A stretch of DNA of 64,000 nt, taken from contig CALUIK010000003.1 of NCBI GenBank assembly GCA_944320685.1, forward strand, positions 1 to 64,000, given 5' to 3'. Numbering within the stretch: the first letter of the stretch is position 1; each line of letters starts with the position of its first letter. The notes beneath the pieces are model-generated. The model was given only the letters and a program-made list of their open reading frames with translations. It was not told where the DNA came from and made no database searches. This DNA is from an uncultured Alistipes sp. Its GTDB lineage: Bacteria; Bacteroidota; Bacteroidia; Bacteroidales; Rikenellaceae. Of this stretch, positions 15,984 through 24,346 are shown one piece after another. Position numbers and translations under genes: made by a program.

Positions 15984-17141
15984 ATGAGATACAGTTTCGA
16001 CAAATTCAAGACCGCATACCAGCGGCAGTTGTTCGACGAACTAAACGCTGTTGCCGCCACTGCTCCCTCCGAGGACGCGGGCGATGACGAGATTATGGAC
16101 TATGCCGTTCGTCTGTATGATAAATATTCGGTGTGCCGCTATCCTTTCATATCGATACAGCATGCGCTGGATGAACCGCGCGCCGACCTGCGGCAACTGT
16201 ATGAACGCCTTGTGAGTGGCGGCAGCACGCTGCAATATCTGCTGCGTGGGATCCTGATGGACAATCGCGATTCGATCATTGCGGCACGGGTGCGTGAAGA
16301 CCGTCGCGAGACCATCGCCGAGGCGTATCATGAGGCCGAGATCCATGCGTCGGACATGCCGGAGCGGTGGCAACGGGAGTTGTGGTTCCGTATGGCTATG
16401 GCATACAGTTACGACGACAACTCGCATAGTCTTTCCAAGGCTCAGGAGTATTTGGAGAAGGGCGTTGCCGCGGGCGACGAGCGTTGCCGCGAACATCTGG
16501 ATGGCCTTTTGAAGAAGTACGGTACCGACAGCCGCGGCAAGGTGCGTGTGCCGCTGGGGCAACGCTTGCGCAACGCTTTGTCTATGAGGGTCGACGAGTC
16601 GGACGTGCGTTCGTCGTCCTACGGCGTCTTCCGCGTCTCATGCCTTGTCGTTGGGCTTGTTGCGGCGGCATATTTGGGATACCGCTGTTTCACGACGCAG
16701 TTCGATTGGCAGAGCCTCGTCAACTGGAACATGATGACTTCACCGCTGAGCAGCGTGCTGGTGCTGGTGTCATGGGGACTGTACATACCGAACTGGATCA
16801 GCTTCAAGATAAAATCCTACGATGTCGACACGAATACAGGTAAAATGACCCGTAACCGCAACGTTGTGAACAGCGCCTATGAGTGGGTGTTCCCATTCTT
16901 TGCCAACCTGATACTTATCCCGTTCATGATAACCGTGGCTCTGTTCTACGCCATCATGGGGCTCTTCAGTGTGATGGTGACCGTCGTGCCCGTGCTGGCA
17001 GCAGTCTTTGCGGCCGTGCTCACGGTGTTGATATACCGTGTCTCGGGCAAGCTGCGTCCGTACAGGATACGCAAGGCGGTGGTTATGCTGCTCATGGCCT
17101 TCTACGTGGCTATGGTGGTGTGGATCGGCACGCTGTTGTAG
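15984..17141 (+). CDS. Membrane protein with helical N-terminal domain
   Basis: I do not recognise this 385-aa protein. Residues 1 to about 205 are soluble and helical; the stretch RWQRELWFRMAMAYSYDD through SKAQEYLEKGVAAGDERC reads like a Sel1/TPR-type repeat. After that come about five membrane helices (starting at FRVSCLVVGLVAAAYLG, then SSVLVLVSWGLYIP, ILIPFMITVALFYAIMGLF, a valine-rich helix, and VVMLLMAFYVAMVVWIGTLL at the end). It is monocistronic with its own promoter. A scaffold or envelope role is possible but unsupported. Confidence 0.7.
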   Translation: MRYSFDKFKTAYQRQLFDELNAVAATAPSEDAGDDEIMDYAVRLYDKYSVCRYPFISIQHALDEPRADLRQLYERLVSGGSTLQYLLRGILMDNRDSIIAARVREDRRETIAEAYHEAEIHASDMPERWQRELWFRMAMAYSYDDNSHSLSKAQEYLEKGVAAGDERCREHLDGLLKKYGTDSRGKVRVPLGQRLRNALSMRVDESDVRSSSYGVFRVSCLVVGLVAAAYLGYRCFTTQFDWQSLVNWNMMTSPLSSVLVLVSWGLYIPNWISFKIKSYDVDTNTGKMTRNRNVVNSAYEWVFPFFANLILIPFMITVALFYAIMGLFSVMVTVVPVLAAVFAAVLTVLIYRVSGKLRPYRIRKAVVMLLMAFYVAMVVWIGTLL

Positions 17142-17395
17142 ATGCGGGGCCTTATTCCGCCTCCGGAAGGCAAGTTGCGGCGTTTGGTGTCGCTTGCCTG
17201 TTTGCATCCGTGGCGGTTGTGCTGCTTGTACGCAAAAACTGCCCTGCGGTATCAATCCCCGTATGTCCGACGTACGCGAAAGGGACTTTGCGTATACGGA
17301 TAAGATGCTGATGGTAAAAACATAGTCCCTGTGCGGGCAGCCTTGTCGGCGCGTATCGGCCGCGGAATGTTTTTAATAAAAAATGCGGCGATTTT
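17142..17395. other. Spacer before plsC
   Basis: No gene or convincing structure seen; it contains A/T-rich tracts leading into the plsC promoter. Confidence 0.4.
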
Positions 17396-17427
17396 TTTGT
17401 GCCTGCCCGACGAAAAGAGTAAATTTG
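17396..17427 (+). promoter_or_regulatory. Promoter TTTG-N20-TAAATTTG
   Basis: Exact -33 and -7 boxes with a 20-bp spacer, 45 bp before plsC. It may also serve the parE genes downstream. Confidence 0.8.
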
Positions 17428-17471
17428 CAGGATGATTAGTTTCGGATAAATCTTTATCGATCCATATAGCC

Positions 17472-18209
17472 ATGTTGTCGATCCTTTATTATATCTTTAC
17501 CGTAATACACACCACAGTATGGTGTATCATATCGGTCATAGTGCTTGCCCTGACCTACCCGTTCGACAAGTCGCGCCGCTGGGTGCATGAGATCTCGCGT
17601 TACATGACGTGGGTCTTTTTCGGGCTGCCGCCACGTGTGCGCCGCACCATCGACGGATTGGAGAACATCGACCGCAGCAAACCCTATGTCATAGTACTCA
17701 ACCATACGTCGGGCGTGGATATTATCGCGGCCTACAAGATCCCGCTCAATTTCCGCTGGGTGTCGAAACGCGAGGTGTTCCGCCTGCCGTTTTTCGGACC
17801 GATGCTGCTCGTGCACGGAGACATTCCCATCGAGCGGGGCAATGCCGCGGCGGCTATGGCGAAGGTTATACACGAAGGCAAGATATGGCTCGGGCGCGGT
17901 GCGAGCGTGGCGATCTTCCCCGAGGGCACGCGCTCGAAGGACGGCGAGATACACCGCTTCAAGGCCGGCGCTTTCAGTCTGGCAAAGGAGGCGGGAGTGG
18001 AGATCCTGCCTGTGGTGATGACGGGTACGGCGTCGATGTTTCGCGGCTGGCGTATGAACTGGACAAACCGCATACGTATCCGCGTACTGCCTGCCGTGAG
18101 CGTCGAGGAGGCCGCCGAGATGGATGTAAAGGGGTTGGCGCAGGAGGTGCAGGGACGTATGGCGGCGGCCTTGGCCGAGTTGCGCGGCGAGGATAGCTCC
18201 GGCCGGTGA
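17472..18209 (+). CDS. plsC: 1-acyl-glycerol-3-phosphate acyltransferase
   Basis: The 245-aa membrane-bound enzyme adds the second acyl chain to lysophosphatidic acid to make phosphatidic acid. The PlsC blocks are present: NHTSGVD (HX4D, H78 and D83), the FPEGTRSKDG motif at 149-158, and LPVVMTGT later. An N-terminal hydrophobic helix (about 1-30) anchors it. The length is normal for the family. The topoisomerase genes follow 54 bp downstream in the same direction. Confidence 0.92.
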   Translation: MLSILYYIFTVIHTTVWCIISVIVLALTYPFDKSRRWVHEISRYMTWVFFGLPPRVRRTIDGLENIDRSKPYVIVLNHTSGVDIIAAYKIPLNFRWVSKREVFRLPFFGPMLLVHGDIPIERGNAAAAMAKVIHEGKIWLGRGASVAIFPEGTRSKDGEIHRFKAGAFSLAKEAGVEILPVVMTGTASMFRGWRMNWTNRIRIRVLPAVSVEEAAEMDVKGLAQEVQGRMAAALAELRGEDSSGR

Positions 18210-18263
18210 TGATGACGTGCGGGCGGGAGCAATGCCGGCAGGAATAAAAACAGAGAATCCGAT

Positions 18264-20135
18264 ATGACGAACATAAACAGAAACAATGCGCCGCAGGCGG
18301 CTTACGACGACGATGCCATAAAGACGCTTTCGCCTCGCGAGCACCTGCGTCTGCGCCCGGGAATGTACATCGGCAAACTGGGCGACGGCTCGCAGCCCGA
18401 CGACGGCATCTACGTGCTGATAAAGGAGACGGTCGACAATTCGATCGACGAGTTCATCATGGGCGCCGGCAACCGCATCGACATCACTATCGAGGACAAC
18501 GTGGTTACGGTGCGCGATTACGGCCGCGGCATTCCGCTCAAGTCGCTTTCGGCGGCGGTGAGCCAGATGAATACGGGCGGTAAGTACGGCGGGGAGGCGT
18601 TCAAGAAGACCGTAGGCCTTAACGGAGTGGGCGTCAAGGCCGTGAATATGCTTTCGAGCGAGTTTACGGCACGGTCGGTGCGCGACGGCGAAGCCCACAC
18701 GGTGACCTTTGCCAAGGGTCTCGAGGTGTCGGACAAGTGGGAGAGCGGCGTGGACGAGCGTACGGGCACCTGCATCAGTTTCCGTGTCGATACGGAGATA
18801 TTCGGCGATTATGCCTACAACATGGACTTCGTCGAGCAGATGGTGCGCAACTACACCTACCTGAACCTCGGTCTGAAGATATATCTCAACGGCCGCGAGT
18901 ACGTCTCGAAAAACGGCCTGCTCGACCTTGTCAACGACAACCTGTCGGATGAGCCGTTGTATCCGCCGATACATCTTTCGGGGGAAGACATCGAGGTGGT
19001 CATAACGCATGGTACGGGATACGGCGAGAGCTACTATTCGTTTGTCAACGGCCAATACACGCCGCAGGGAGGAACCCATCAGGCGGCGTTCCGCGCCTCG
19101 ATAGCCAAGGTGGTAAAGGAGTTTTACCATAAGGATTACGACCCGTCGGACGTGCGTACGTCGATCATTGCCGCGGTGTCGATACGTATGAACGATCCCG
19201 TGTTCGAGTCGCAGACCAAGATCAAACTCGGTTCGAAGGAGGTTGCGTCGGGAGTCTCGATGCAGCAGTTCGTGGGTGACTTCCTGTCAGTGAATCTCGA
19301 CAACTACCTGCACAAGCACCCCGCGACGGCGCAGGTGCTGCAGAAGAAGATCGCCGAAAACGAGAAGGAGCGCAAGGCCATATCGGGCATACAGAAGAAG
19401 GCGCGCGAGACGGCCAAGAAGGTGGCCGTGAACAACCGCAAACTGCGCGACTGCAAGATACACTTTACGGACAAGCACGAGCTGGCCGAGCAGACGATGA
19501 TCTTCATTACCGAGGGACTTTCGGCCATGGGGCCCATTACGGCGAGCCGCAACGCCATGACGCAGGCCGTTTTCTGCCTGCGCGGCAAGCCGCTTAACTC
19601 CTACGGCCTGACCAAGAAGGTGGTCTACGAGAACGAGGAGTTCAATCTGCTGCAGTCGGCCCTGAACATCGACGAGGATATGGACAACCTGCGCTACAAC
19701 AAGGTCATCATAGCCACCGATGCCGATGTGGACGGTATGCACATACGCCTGCTGATGACGAGCTTTTTCGTGCAGTTTTTCCCCGACCTGATCCGCAGCG
19801 GCCATCTCTATATCCTGCAGACGCCGCTGTTCCGCGTGCGCAACAAGAAGGAGAACTACTATTGTTACTCGGAGGAGGAGCGGCAGCGGGCAATACGGCG
19901 TTGCGGCCCAACGGCCGAGATAACACGCTTCAAGGGCTTGGGCGAGATCTCGCCCGATGAGTTCAAGGACCTCATAGGCGAGCAGATGCGTCTGGACAGG
20001 GTGCGTCTTACGAAGGACGACCCCATCTCTGACCTGCTGGAGTTCTACATGGGCAAGAACACTTACGAGCGTCAGGGATTCATCATCGACAACCTGCGCA
20101 TCGAGGAGGACCTTGTGGAAGAAGCCGTAAGCTGA
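18264..20135 (+). CDS. parE: DNA topoisomerase IV subunit B (ParE)
   Basis: The 623-aa ATPase subunit of a type IIA topoisomerase has a GHKL ATP site ([32 protein letters not shown]), the transducer Lys in QTKIKLGS, and a TOPRIM domain (EGLSAMGPI and [10 protein letters not shown]). Near the end is RFKGLGEIS, the conserved end of the GyrB/ParE family. The protein is about 25 residues shorter than GyrB proteins of the phylum. The adjoining parC and the separate gyrA show that this is the ParE partner. The parC ATG lies 47 bp downstream. Confidence 0.93.
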   Translation: MTNINRNNAPQAAYDDDAIKTLSPREHLRLRPGMYIGKLGDGSQPDDGIYVLIKETVDNSIDEFIMGAGNRIDITIEDNVVTVRDYGRGIPLKSLSAAVSQMNTGGKYGGEAFKKTVGLNGVGVKAVNMLSSEFTARSVRDGEAHTVTFAKGLEVSDKWESGVDERTGTCISFRVDTEIFGDYAYNMDFVEQMVRNYTYLNLGLKIYLNGREYVSKNGLLDLVNDNLSDEPLYPPIHLSGEDIEVVITHGTGYGESYYSFVNGQYTPQGGTHQAAFRASIAKVVKEFYHKDYDPSDVRTSIIAAVSIRMNDPVFESQTKIKLGSKEVASGVSMQQFVGDFLSVNLDNYLHKHPATAQVLQKKIAENEKERKAISGIQKKARETAKKVAVNNRKLRDCKIHFTDKHELAEQTMIFITEGLSAMGPITASRNAMTQAVFCLRGKPLNSYGLTKKVVYENEEFNLLQSALNIDEDMDNLRYNKVIIATDADVDGMHIRLLMTSFFVQFFPDLIRSGHLYILQTPLFRVRNKKENYYCYSEEERQRAIRRCGPTAEITRFKGLGEISPDEFKDLIGEQMRLDRVRLTKDDPISDLLEFYMGKNTYERQGFIIDNLRIEEDLVEEAVS

Positions 20136-20181
20136 CGTGTCGGAAGACGCGGAATATTGTAACGAATAAAATCTACCGCAG

Positions 20182-22938
20182 ATGGCAGAAGACAAAGATA
20201 CGAGAGAAGAGGAGATCGGCGGCGACGAGCTGCCCGTCGACATGCCGGACGGGGCGGAAGCCTCGGCGTCGGGGTCGCACGGGCGTTACGGACGGCTTCT
20301 CGGCGAGGATGGCGGCAGCGTACGCAAGTTGACGGGCATGTACAGGAACTGGTTTCTGGACTATGCCTCGTACGTGATTCTCGAGCGCGCCGTCCCGCAT
20401 CTGGAAGACGGCCTCAAACCTGTGCAGCGCCGCATACTCCACGCTATGAAGTGTTGCGACGACGGCCGCTACAACAAGGTGGCCAACATCGTGGGGCAGG
20501 CTATGCAGTACCACCCCCACGGCGACGCCTCGATCAAGGACGCGCTGGTGCAGCTCGGGCAGAAGAACCTGCTTATCGACTGTCAGGGCAACTGGGGCAA
20601 CATCCTCACGGGCGACGAGGCTGCGGCGGGGCGATATATAGAGGCCCGCTTGTCGAAGTTCGCCCTCGACGTGGTGTTTAACCGCAAGACGACGGAGTGG
20701 ATGCGTTCGTACGACGGCCGCAACGAGGAACCCGTGACGCTGCCCATCAAGTTCCCGCTGTTGCTGGCGCAGGGTACCGACGGCATCGCCGTGGGTCTTG
20801 CGTCGAAGATCCTGCCGCACAATTTCAACGAGTTGATAAGCGCCTGCATCGCCCACCTGCGCGGTGAGGATTTCCAGCTGTATCCCGACTTCCCGACGGG
20901 CGGTCTTATGGATGTCACGCGCTATAACGACGGCCTGCGCGGCGGTTCGGTGAAGGTGCGCGCGCGCATATCGAAGATAGACAAACGTACGCTGGCCATT
21001 ACGGAAATACCATTTACCACGACTTCGGAATCGATAAAGGAGTCTATCGTCAAGGCCAACGAGCGGGGCAAGATCCGCATCAAGAAGGTCGACGACCTCA
21101 CAGCCGACAAGGTCGAGATCGTGATACACGTTGCCAACGACGAGTCGAGCGACAAGACCATCGACGCGCTCTATGCCTTCACCTCATGTGAGGTGTCTAT
21201 CTCGCCGAACGCCTGCGTCATATGCGACGACAAGCCTCACTTCATGGGTGTGAAGGAGATTCTGCGCCGTTCGGCCGAGAACACGCGCCGCCTTCTGGGG
21301 CGGGAGTTGGAGATACGCCTGCACGAACTCAACGAGGCGTGGCATGCGGCCTCTTTGGAGCGCATCTTCATCGAGAACAAGCTCTACCAGCTCATCGAAG
21401 GGTGCCGGTCGCACGAGGAGGCGTATGCCGCTGTCGACAAAGGGCTGGAGCCGTTCAAGAGACTGTTGCGGCGCGAGGTCACCATCGAGGATGTGCAGCG
21501 GCTTACCGAGCTCAAGTTCATCCGCATATCACGCTACGACGCCGACAAGGCCGACAACGAGATACGCCGCATCGAGGACGACATAAAGTCTACGCATTAC
21601 GATCTGGAGCATCTCACCGACTATACTGTCGCCTACTACGAGCGCATACGCGAGAAGTACGGCAAGGGGCGCGAACGTCGTACCGAGATCCGCAGTTTCG
21701 ACGCCATCGAGGCTGCGAAGGTGGCGGTGACGAACGCCAAACTGTATGTCGACCGCGCCGAAGGTTTCTTCGGTATCGGCAAGGGGATGAAGGATTCGGA
21801 GTTCGTGTGCGACTGCAGTGATATCGACGACGTTATAGTCATCCTCAAGGACGGCCGTTACAAGATAACGAAGGTCAGCGACAAGGACTTCTTCGACAAG
21901 GGTATATACTATATAGGCGTCTTCAAGCGCAATGACGAGCGCACCATATACAACGTGCTCTACCGTGACGGCCGCGGCGGTCCTATCATGATGAAGCGCT
22001 GTGCCATCAAGAGTATCACGCGCGATCGGGAGTATGACCTCACGAAGGGTACGCCCAAGAGCGAGATACTCTACATGTCGGTCAATCCGAATGGCGAGGC
22101 CGAGGTGTTGAAGATATATTTCCGCCCGCGCCCGCGCCTGAAGAAGGTCATCGTGGACCTCGACTTCTCAACGGTGGCGATCAAGGGCCGCCAGAGCCAA
22201 GGCAACCTCTTCTCGCGATACGGCATACACAAGATTTCGCTCAAGGAGCGGGGCACCTCGACGCTCGGGGGGCAGAATATATGGTACGACGAGGATGTGC
22301 GCCGTCTGAACACCGACGGCCGCGGCATCCTGCTTGGCGAATTCAAAGGTGACGACAAGATCGTGGTGTGGACCTCGAAGAACCAGTACTACATCACCGA
22401 CTTCAACGTGGGGCAGCACTTCCCCGATGAGACGGTGCGTATCGACCGTTATGTGGCGGGCCGCGTATACAGTGTCTGCTATTTCGATGGCGAGCAGGGC
22501 TATTACTACATGAAGCGCTTCCAGTTGGAGGCGAGCGAAAAGATGCAGTCGTTCCTCGACGAGGGGCCGGTGCGTTTCGTTGCCATGACCGACCGCGGCG
22601 GAGCGACACTTGTGATGACATATCAGGGGGCGCAAGCGTCGCGGCCGGCAGACGAAATCGACGTCGACTCTTTCGTCGGTGTCAAGAGCCACCGTGCCAA
22701 GGGAAAGCGCTTGTCGACATACGACATTGCGTCGCTCACGTTCGTGGAACCCGAACTGCCGTCGGCGCCTGATGCCGCGGGGGATTCGGATGGCGGGCCG
22801 GCCTCCGGGGACGATGCGGCATCCGGCGGGGCTCATGCGCCTGCCGATGGCGGGGCTCATGATGCCGCGACGCCCTCCAATGAAGCGGGCGAGGATTCTG
22901 GTTTAACCATAGACCCCGAACAGTTGAACCTGTTTTGA
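20182..22938 (+). CDS. parC: DNA topoisomerase IV subunit A (ParC)
   Basis: The 918-aa DNA-cleaving subunit decatenates daughter chromosomes. The catalytic tyrosine is in AAAGRYIEARL (Y152), and the QRDR reads HPHGDASIKDAL: the position equal to E. coli ParC Ser80 is Ala116, followed by Ser117. The C-terminal third is a beta-propeller without the GyrA box, which separates it from the gyrA product at 28 kb. An acidic, low-complexity Ala/Gly/Asp tail (about 860-910) ends in a short hydrophobic LNLF. It lies 3' of parE and 25 bp before aroK. Confidence 0.94.
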   Translation: MAEDKDTREEEIGGDELPVDMPDGAEASASGSHGRYGRLLGEDGGSVRKLTGMYRNWFLDYASYVILERAVPHLEDGLKPVQRRILHAMKCCDDGRYNKVANIVGQAMQYHPHGDASIKDALVQLGQKNLLIDCQGNWGNILTGDEAAAGRYIEARLSKFALDVVFNRKTTEWMRSYDGRNEEPVTLPIKFPLLLAQGTDGIAVGLASKILPHNFNELISACIAHLRGEDFQLYPDFPTGGLMDVTRYNDGLRGGSVKVRARISKIDKRTLAITEIPFTTTSESIKESIVKANERGKIRIKKVDDLTADKVEIVIHVANDESSDKTIDALYAFTSCEVSISPNACVICDDKPHFMGVKEILRRSAENTRRLLGRELEIRLHELNEAWHAASLERIFIENKLYQLIEGCRSHEEAYAAVDKGLEPFKRLLRREVTIEDVQRLTELKFIRISRYDADKADNEIRRIEDDIKSTHYDLEHLTDYTVAYYERIREKYGKGRERRTEIRSFDAIEAAKVAVTNAKLYVDRAEGFFGIGKGMKDSEFVCDCSDIDDVIVILKDGRYKITKVSDKDFFDKGIYYIGVFKRNDERTIYNVLYRDGRGGPIMMKRCAIKSITRDREYDLTKGTPKSEILYMSVNPNGEAEVLKIYFRPRPRLKKVIVDLDFSTVAIKGRQSQGNLFSRYGIHKISLKERGTSTLGGQNIWYDEDVRRLNTDGRGILLGEFKGDDKIVVWTSKNQYYITDFNVGQHFPDETVRIDRYVAGRVYSVCYFDGEQGYYYMKRFQLEASEKMQSFLDEGPVRFVAMTDRGGATLVMTYQGAQASRPADEIDVDSFVGVKSHRAKGKRLSTYDIASLTFVEPELPSAPDAAGDSDGGPASGDDAASGGAHAPADGGAHDAATPSNEAGEDSGLTIDPEQLNLF

Positions 22939-22962
22939 TGGCGTATAAAAAAGCGACGACGG

Positions 22963-23487
22963 ATGAAGATATTTCTTATCGGATACATGGGTTGCGGCAA
23001 GAGCTCTCTGGGGCGACGTCTTGCCAAACGTGCGGGTGTGCGTTTCGTCGACACGGATACCGAGATCGAACGGCGCGAGGGGGCCTCTGTCGGCGACATA
23101 TTCCGTTTCGAGGGCGAGGATCACTTCCGCCGTATGGAGCGCAGCCTTATCGACAGCCTCGCTGCCGAGGATGGCGACATGGTGATCTCCACGGGAGGCG
23201 GTGCGCCGGCGTGGGGCGATAATATGGAGCGGATGAATGCGTCGGGGATGACGGTCTACCTGCGGCGTTCGCCGCGGCAGATAGCCTCGCGGTTGAGCCT
23301 GCACGGACGGCAGAAGAGGCCCAAGCTGCGCGGGTTGAACGATGAGGAGCTGGTTGCCTTCATGACGGCGAACATGGCCGAACGCGAACCGTTCTATTCT
23401 CGGGCGCGCCTCTGCATCGACTGTGCCGAGCGGAGCGACGACGAACTGATAGAGTTGATCCTTTCAAAGTGCCGCGGCGATGAGTGA
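22963..23487 (+). CDS. aroK: Shikimate kinase
   Basis: The 174-aa enzyme phosphorylates shikimate at the 3-OH in aromatic amino acid synthesis. It shows Walker A GYMGCGKSSLG (7-17), the substrate-binding DTDTEIE, the STGGGAP loop, and the lid arginines in the RQKRPKLRG region. The length is standard. Its stop overlaps the murI start by 8 bp, so translational coupling is likely, and it follows parC closely. Confidence 0.95.
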   Translation: MKIFLIGYMGCGKSSLGRRLAKRAGVRFVDTDTEIERREGASVGDIFRFEGEDHFRRMERSLIDSLAAEDGDMVISTGGGAPAWGDNMERMNASGMTVYLRRSPRQIASRLSLHGRQKRPKLRGLNDEELVAFMTANMAEREPFYSRARLCIDCAERSDDELIELILSKCRGDE

Positions 23488-24271
23488 TGCTCCGATAGGG
23501 ATCTACGACTCGGGTTTCGGCGGCCTTACCGTGTGGCGGGAGATACGCCATGCGCTGCCGAACGAGTCGCTCGTGTATTTGGGCGACGGCAAGAACTGCC
23601 CCTACGGGTCGTTGTCGGAGGAGCGCGTGACGGAATTGGCCGACGCCTCTGTACGGCGGCTTCTGGAGGAGGGGTGCAAACTTATCGTCGTGGCGTGCAA
23701 TACGGCGACTGCGGCCGCCATCGGGCGCTTGAGGGAGACGTTCCCTTCGACGCCGTTCGTGGGGCTGGAGCCTGCGGTTAAACCCGCCTGTCTGCGTACG
23801 CGCAGCGGCGTCGTGGGTGTCGTGGCTACCGAGCGCAGCCTTGCGGGGCGCAAGTTCCTCGCAACGGTGGCTCGTTACGGAGTCGGCAAACGTATCATGA
23901 CGGCCGTGGGCCGCGGCTGGGTCGAGGCCGTCGAGGCCGGTGCCGAGGCTGCACCCGAGACGGAGGAGCGCGTGCGCGAGGTGCTGGACCCTATCATTGC
24001 AGCGGGGGCCGACATTATCGTGCTGGGGTGCACGCATTACCCTTTCCTGCGCCCCGTTATCGAGAAGGTCGTCGGCGGGCGCGGCATCGAGGTGATCGAT
24101 TCGGGTGCGGCGGTTGAGAAACGGGTCGAGAGCCTGCTCGACGAATACGGGCTGCGGGCACCAGAGGGGCACGCGGCGGCGTACAGGTTCCTGTCGATGG
24201 CCGGCAGGGAGTATTGCGAGCGCCTGTGCCGCAAGGCTCTCTCGGGAGACGGTTGCGCACGAGAAAAATAA
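23480..24271 (+). CDS. murI: Glutamate racemase
   Basis: The 263-aa enzyme makes D-glutamate for peptidoglycan. Motifs are IYDSGFGGLTV, the first catalytic cysteine in VACNTATAAA (C73) and the second in LGCTHYPFL (C184). The substrate loop KNCPYGSLSEE is intact. It overlaps aroK by 8 bp and is followed by ftsK, so cell-wall and division genes are together. Confidence 0.95.
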   Translation: MSDAPIGIYDSGFGGLTVWREIRHALPNESLVYLGDGKNCPYGSLSEERVTELADASVRRLLEEGCKLIVVACNTATAAAIGRLRETFPSTPFVGLEPAVKPACLRTRSGVVGVVATERSLAGRKFLATVARYGVGKRIMTAVGRGWVEAVEAGAEAAPETEERVREVLDPIIAAGADIIVLGCTHYPFLRPVIEKVVGGRGIEVIDSGAAVEKRVESLLDEYGLRAPEGHAAAYRFLSMAGREYCERLCRKALSGDGCAREK

Positions 24272-24275
24272 TGCT

Positions 24276-24339
24276 TATATTTAACCTTGCTTGATGCGGA
24301 TATCCTGTGTGGTTCCGCCATTTTATCATCGTACTTTTG
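24276..24339 (+). promoter_or_regulatory. ftsK promoter region (two -7 boxes)
   Basis: TATATTTA at 24276-24283, 20 bp after a GTTG at 24252, and an exact TACTTTTG at 24332-24339. The second would give an almost leaderless message. Confidence 0.45.
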
Positions 24340-24346
24340 GTTGGTT

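Noticed and set aside
17454..19130. 558-codon frame antisense to plsC and parE
   Set aside because: Spans two real genes; no recognisable fold.
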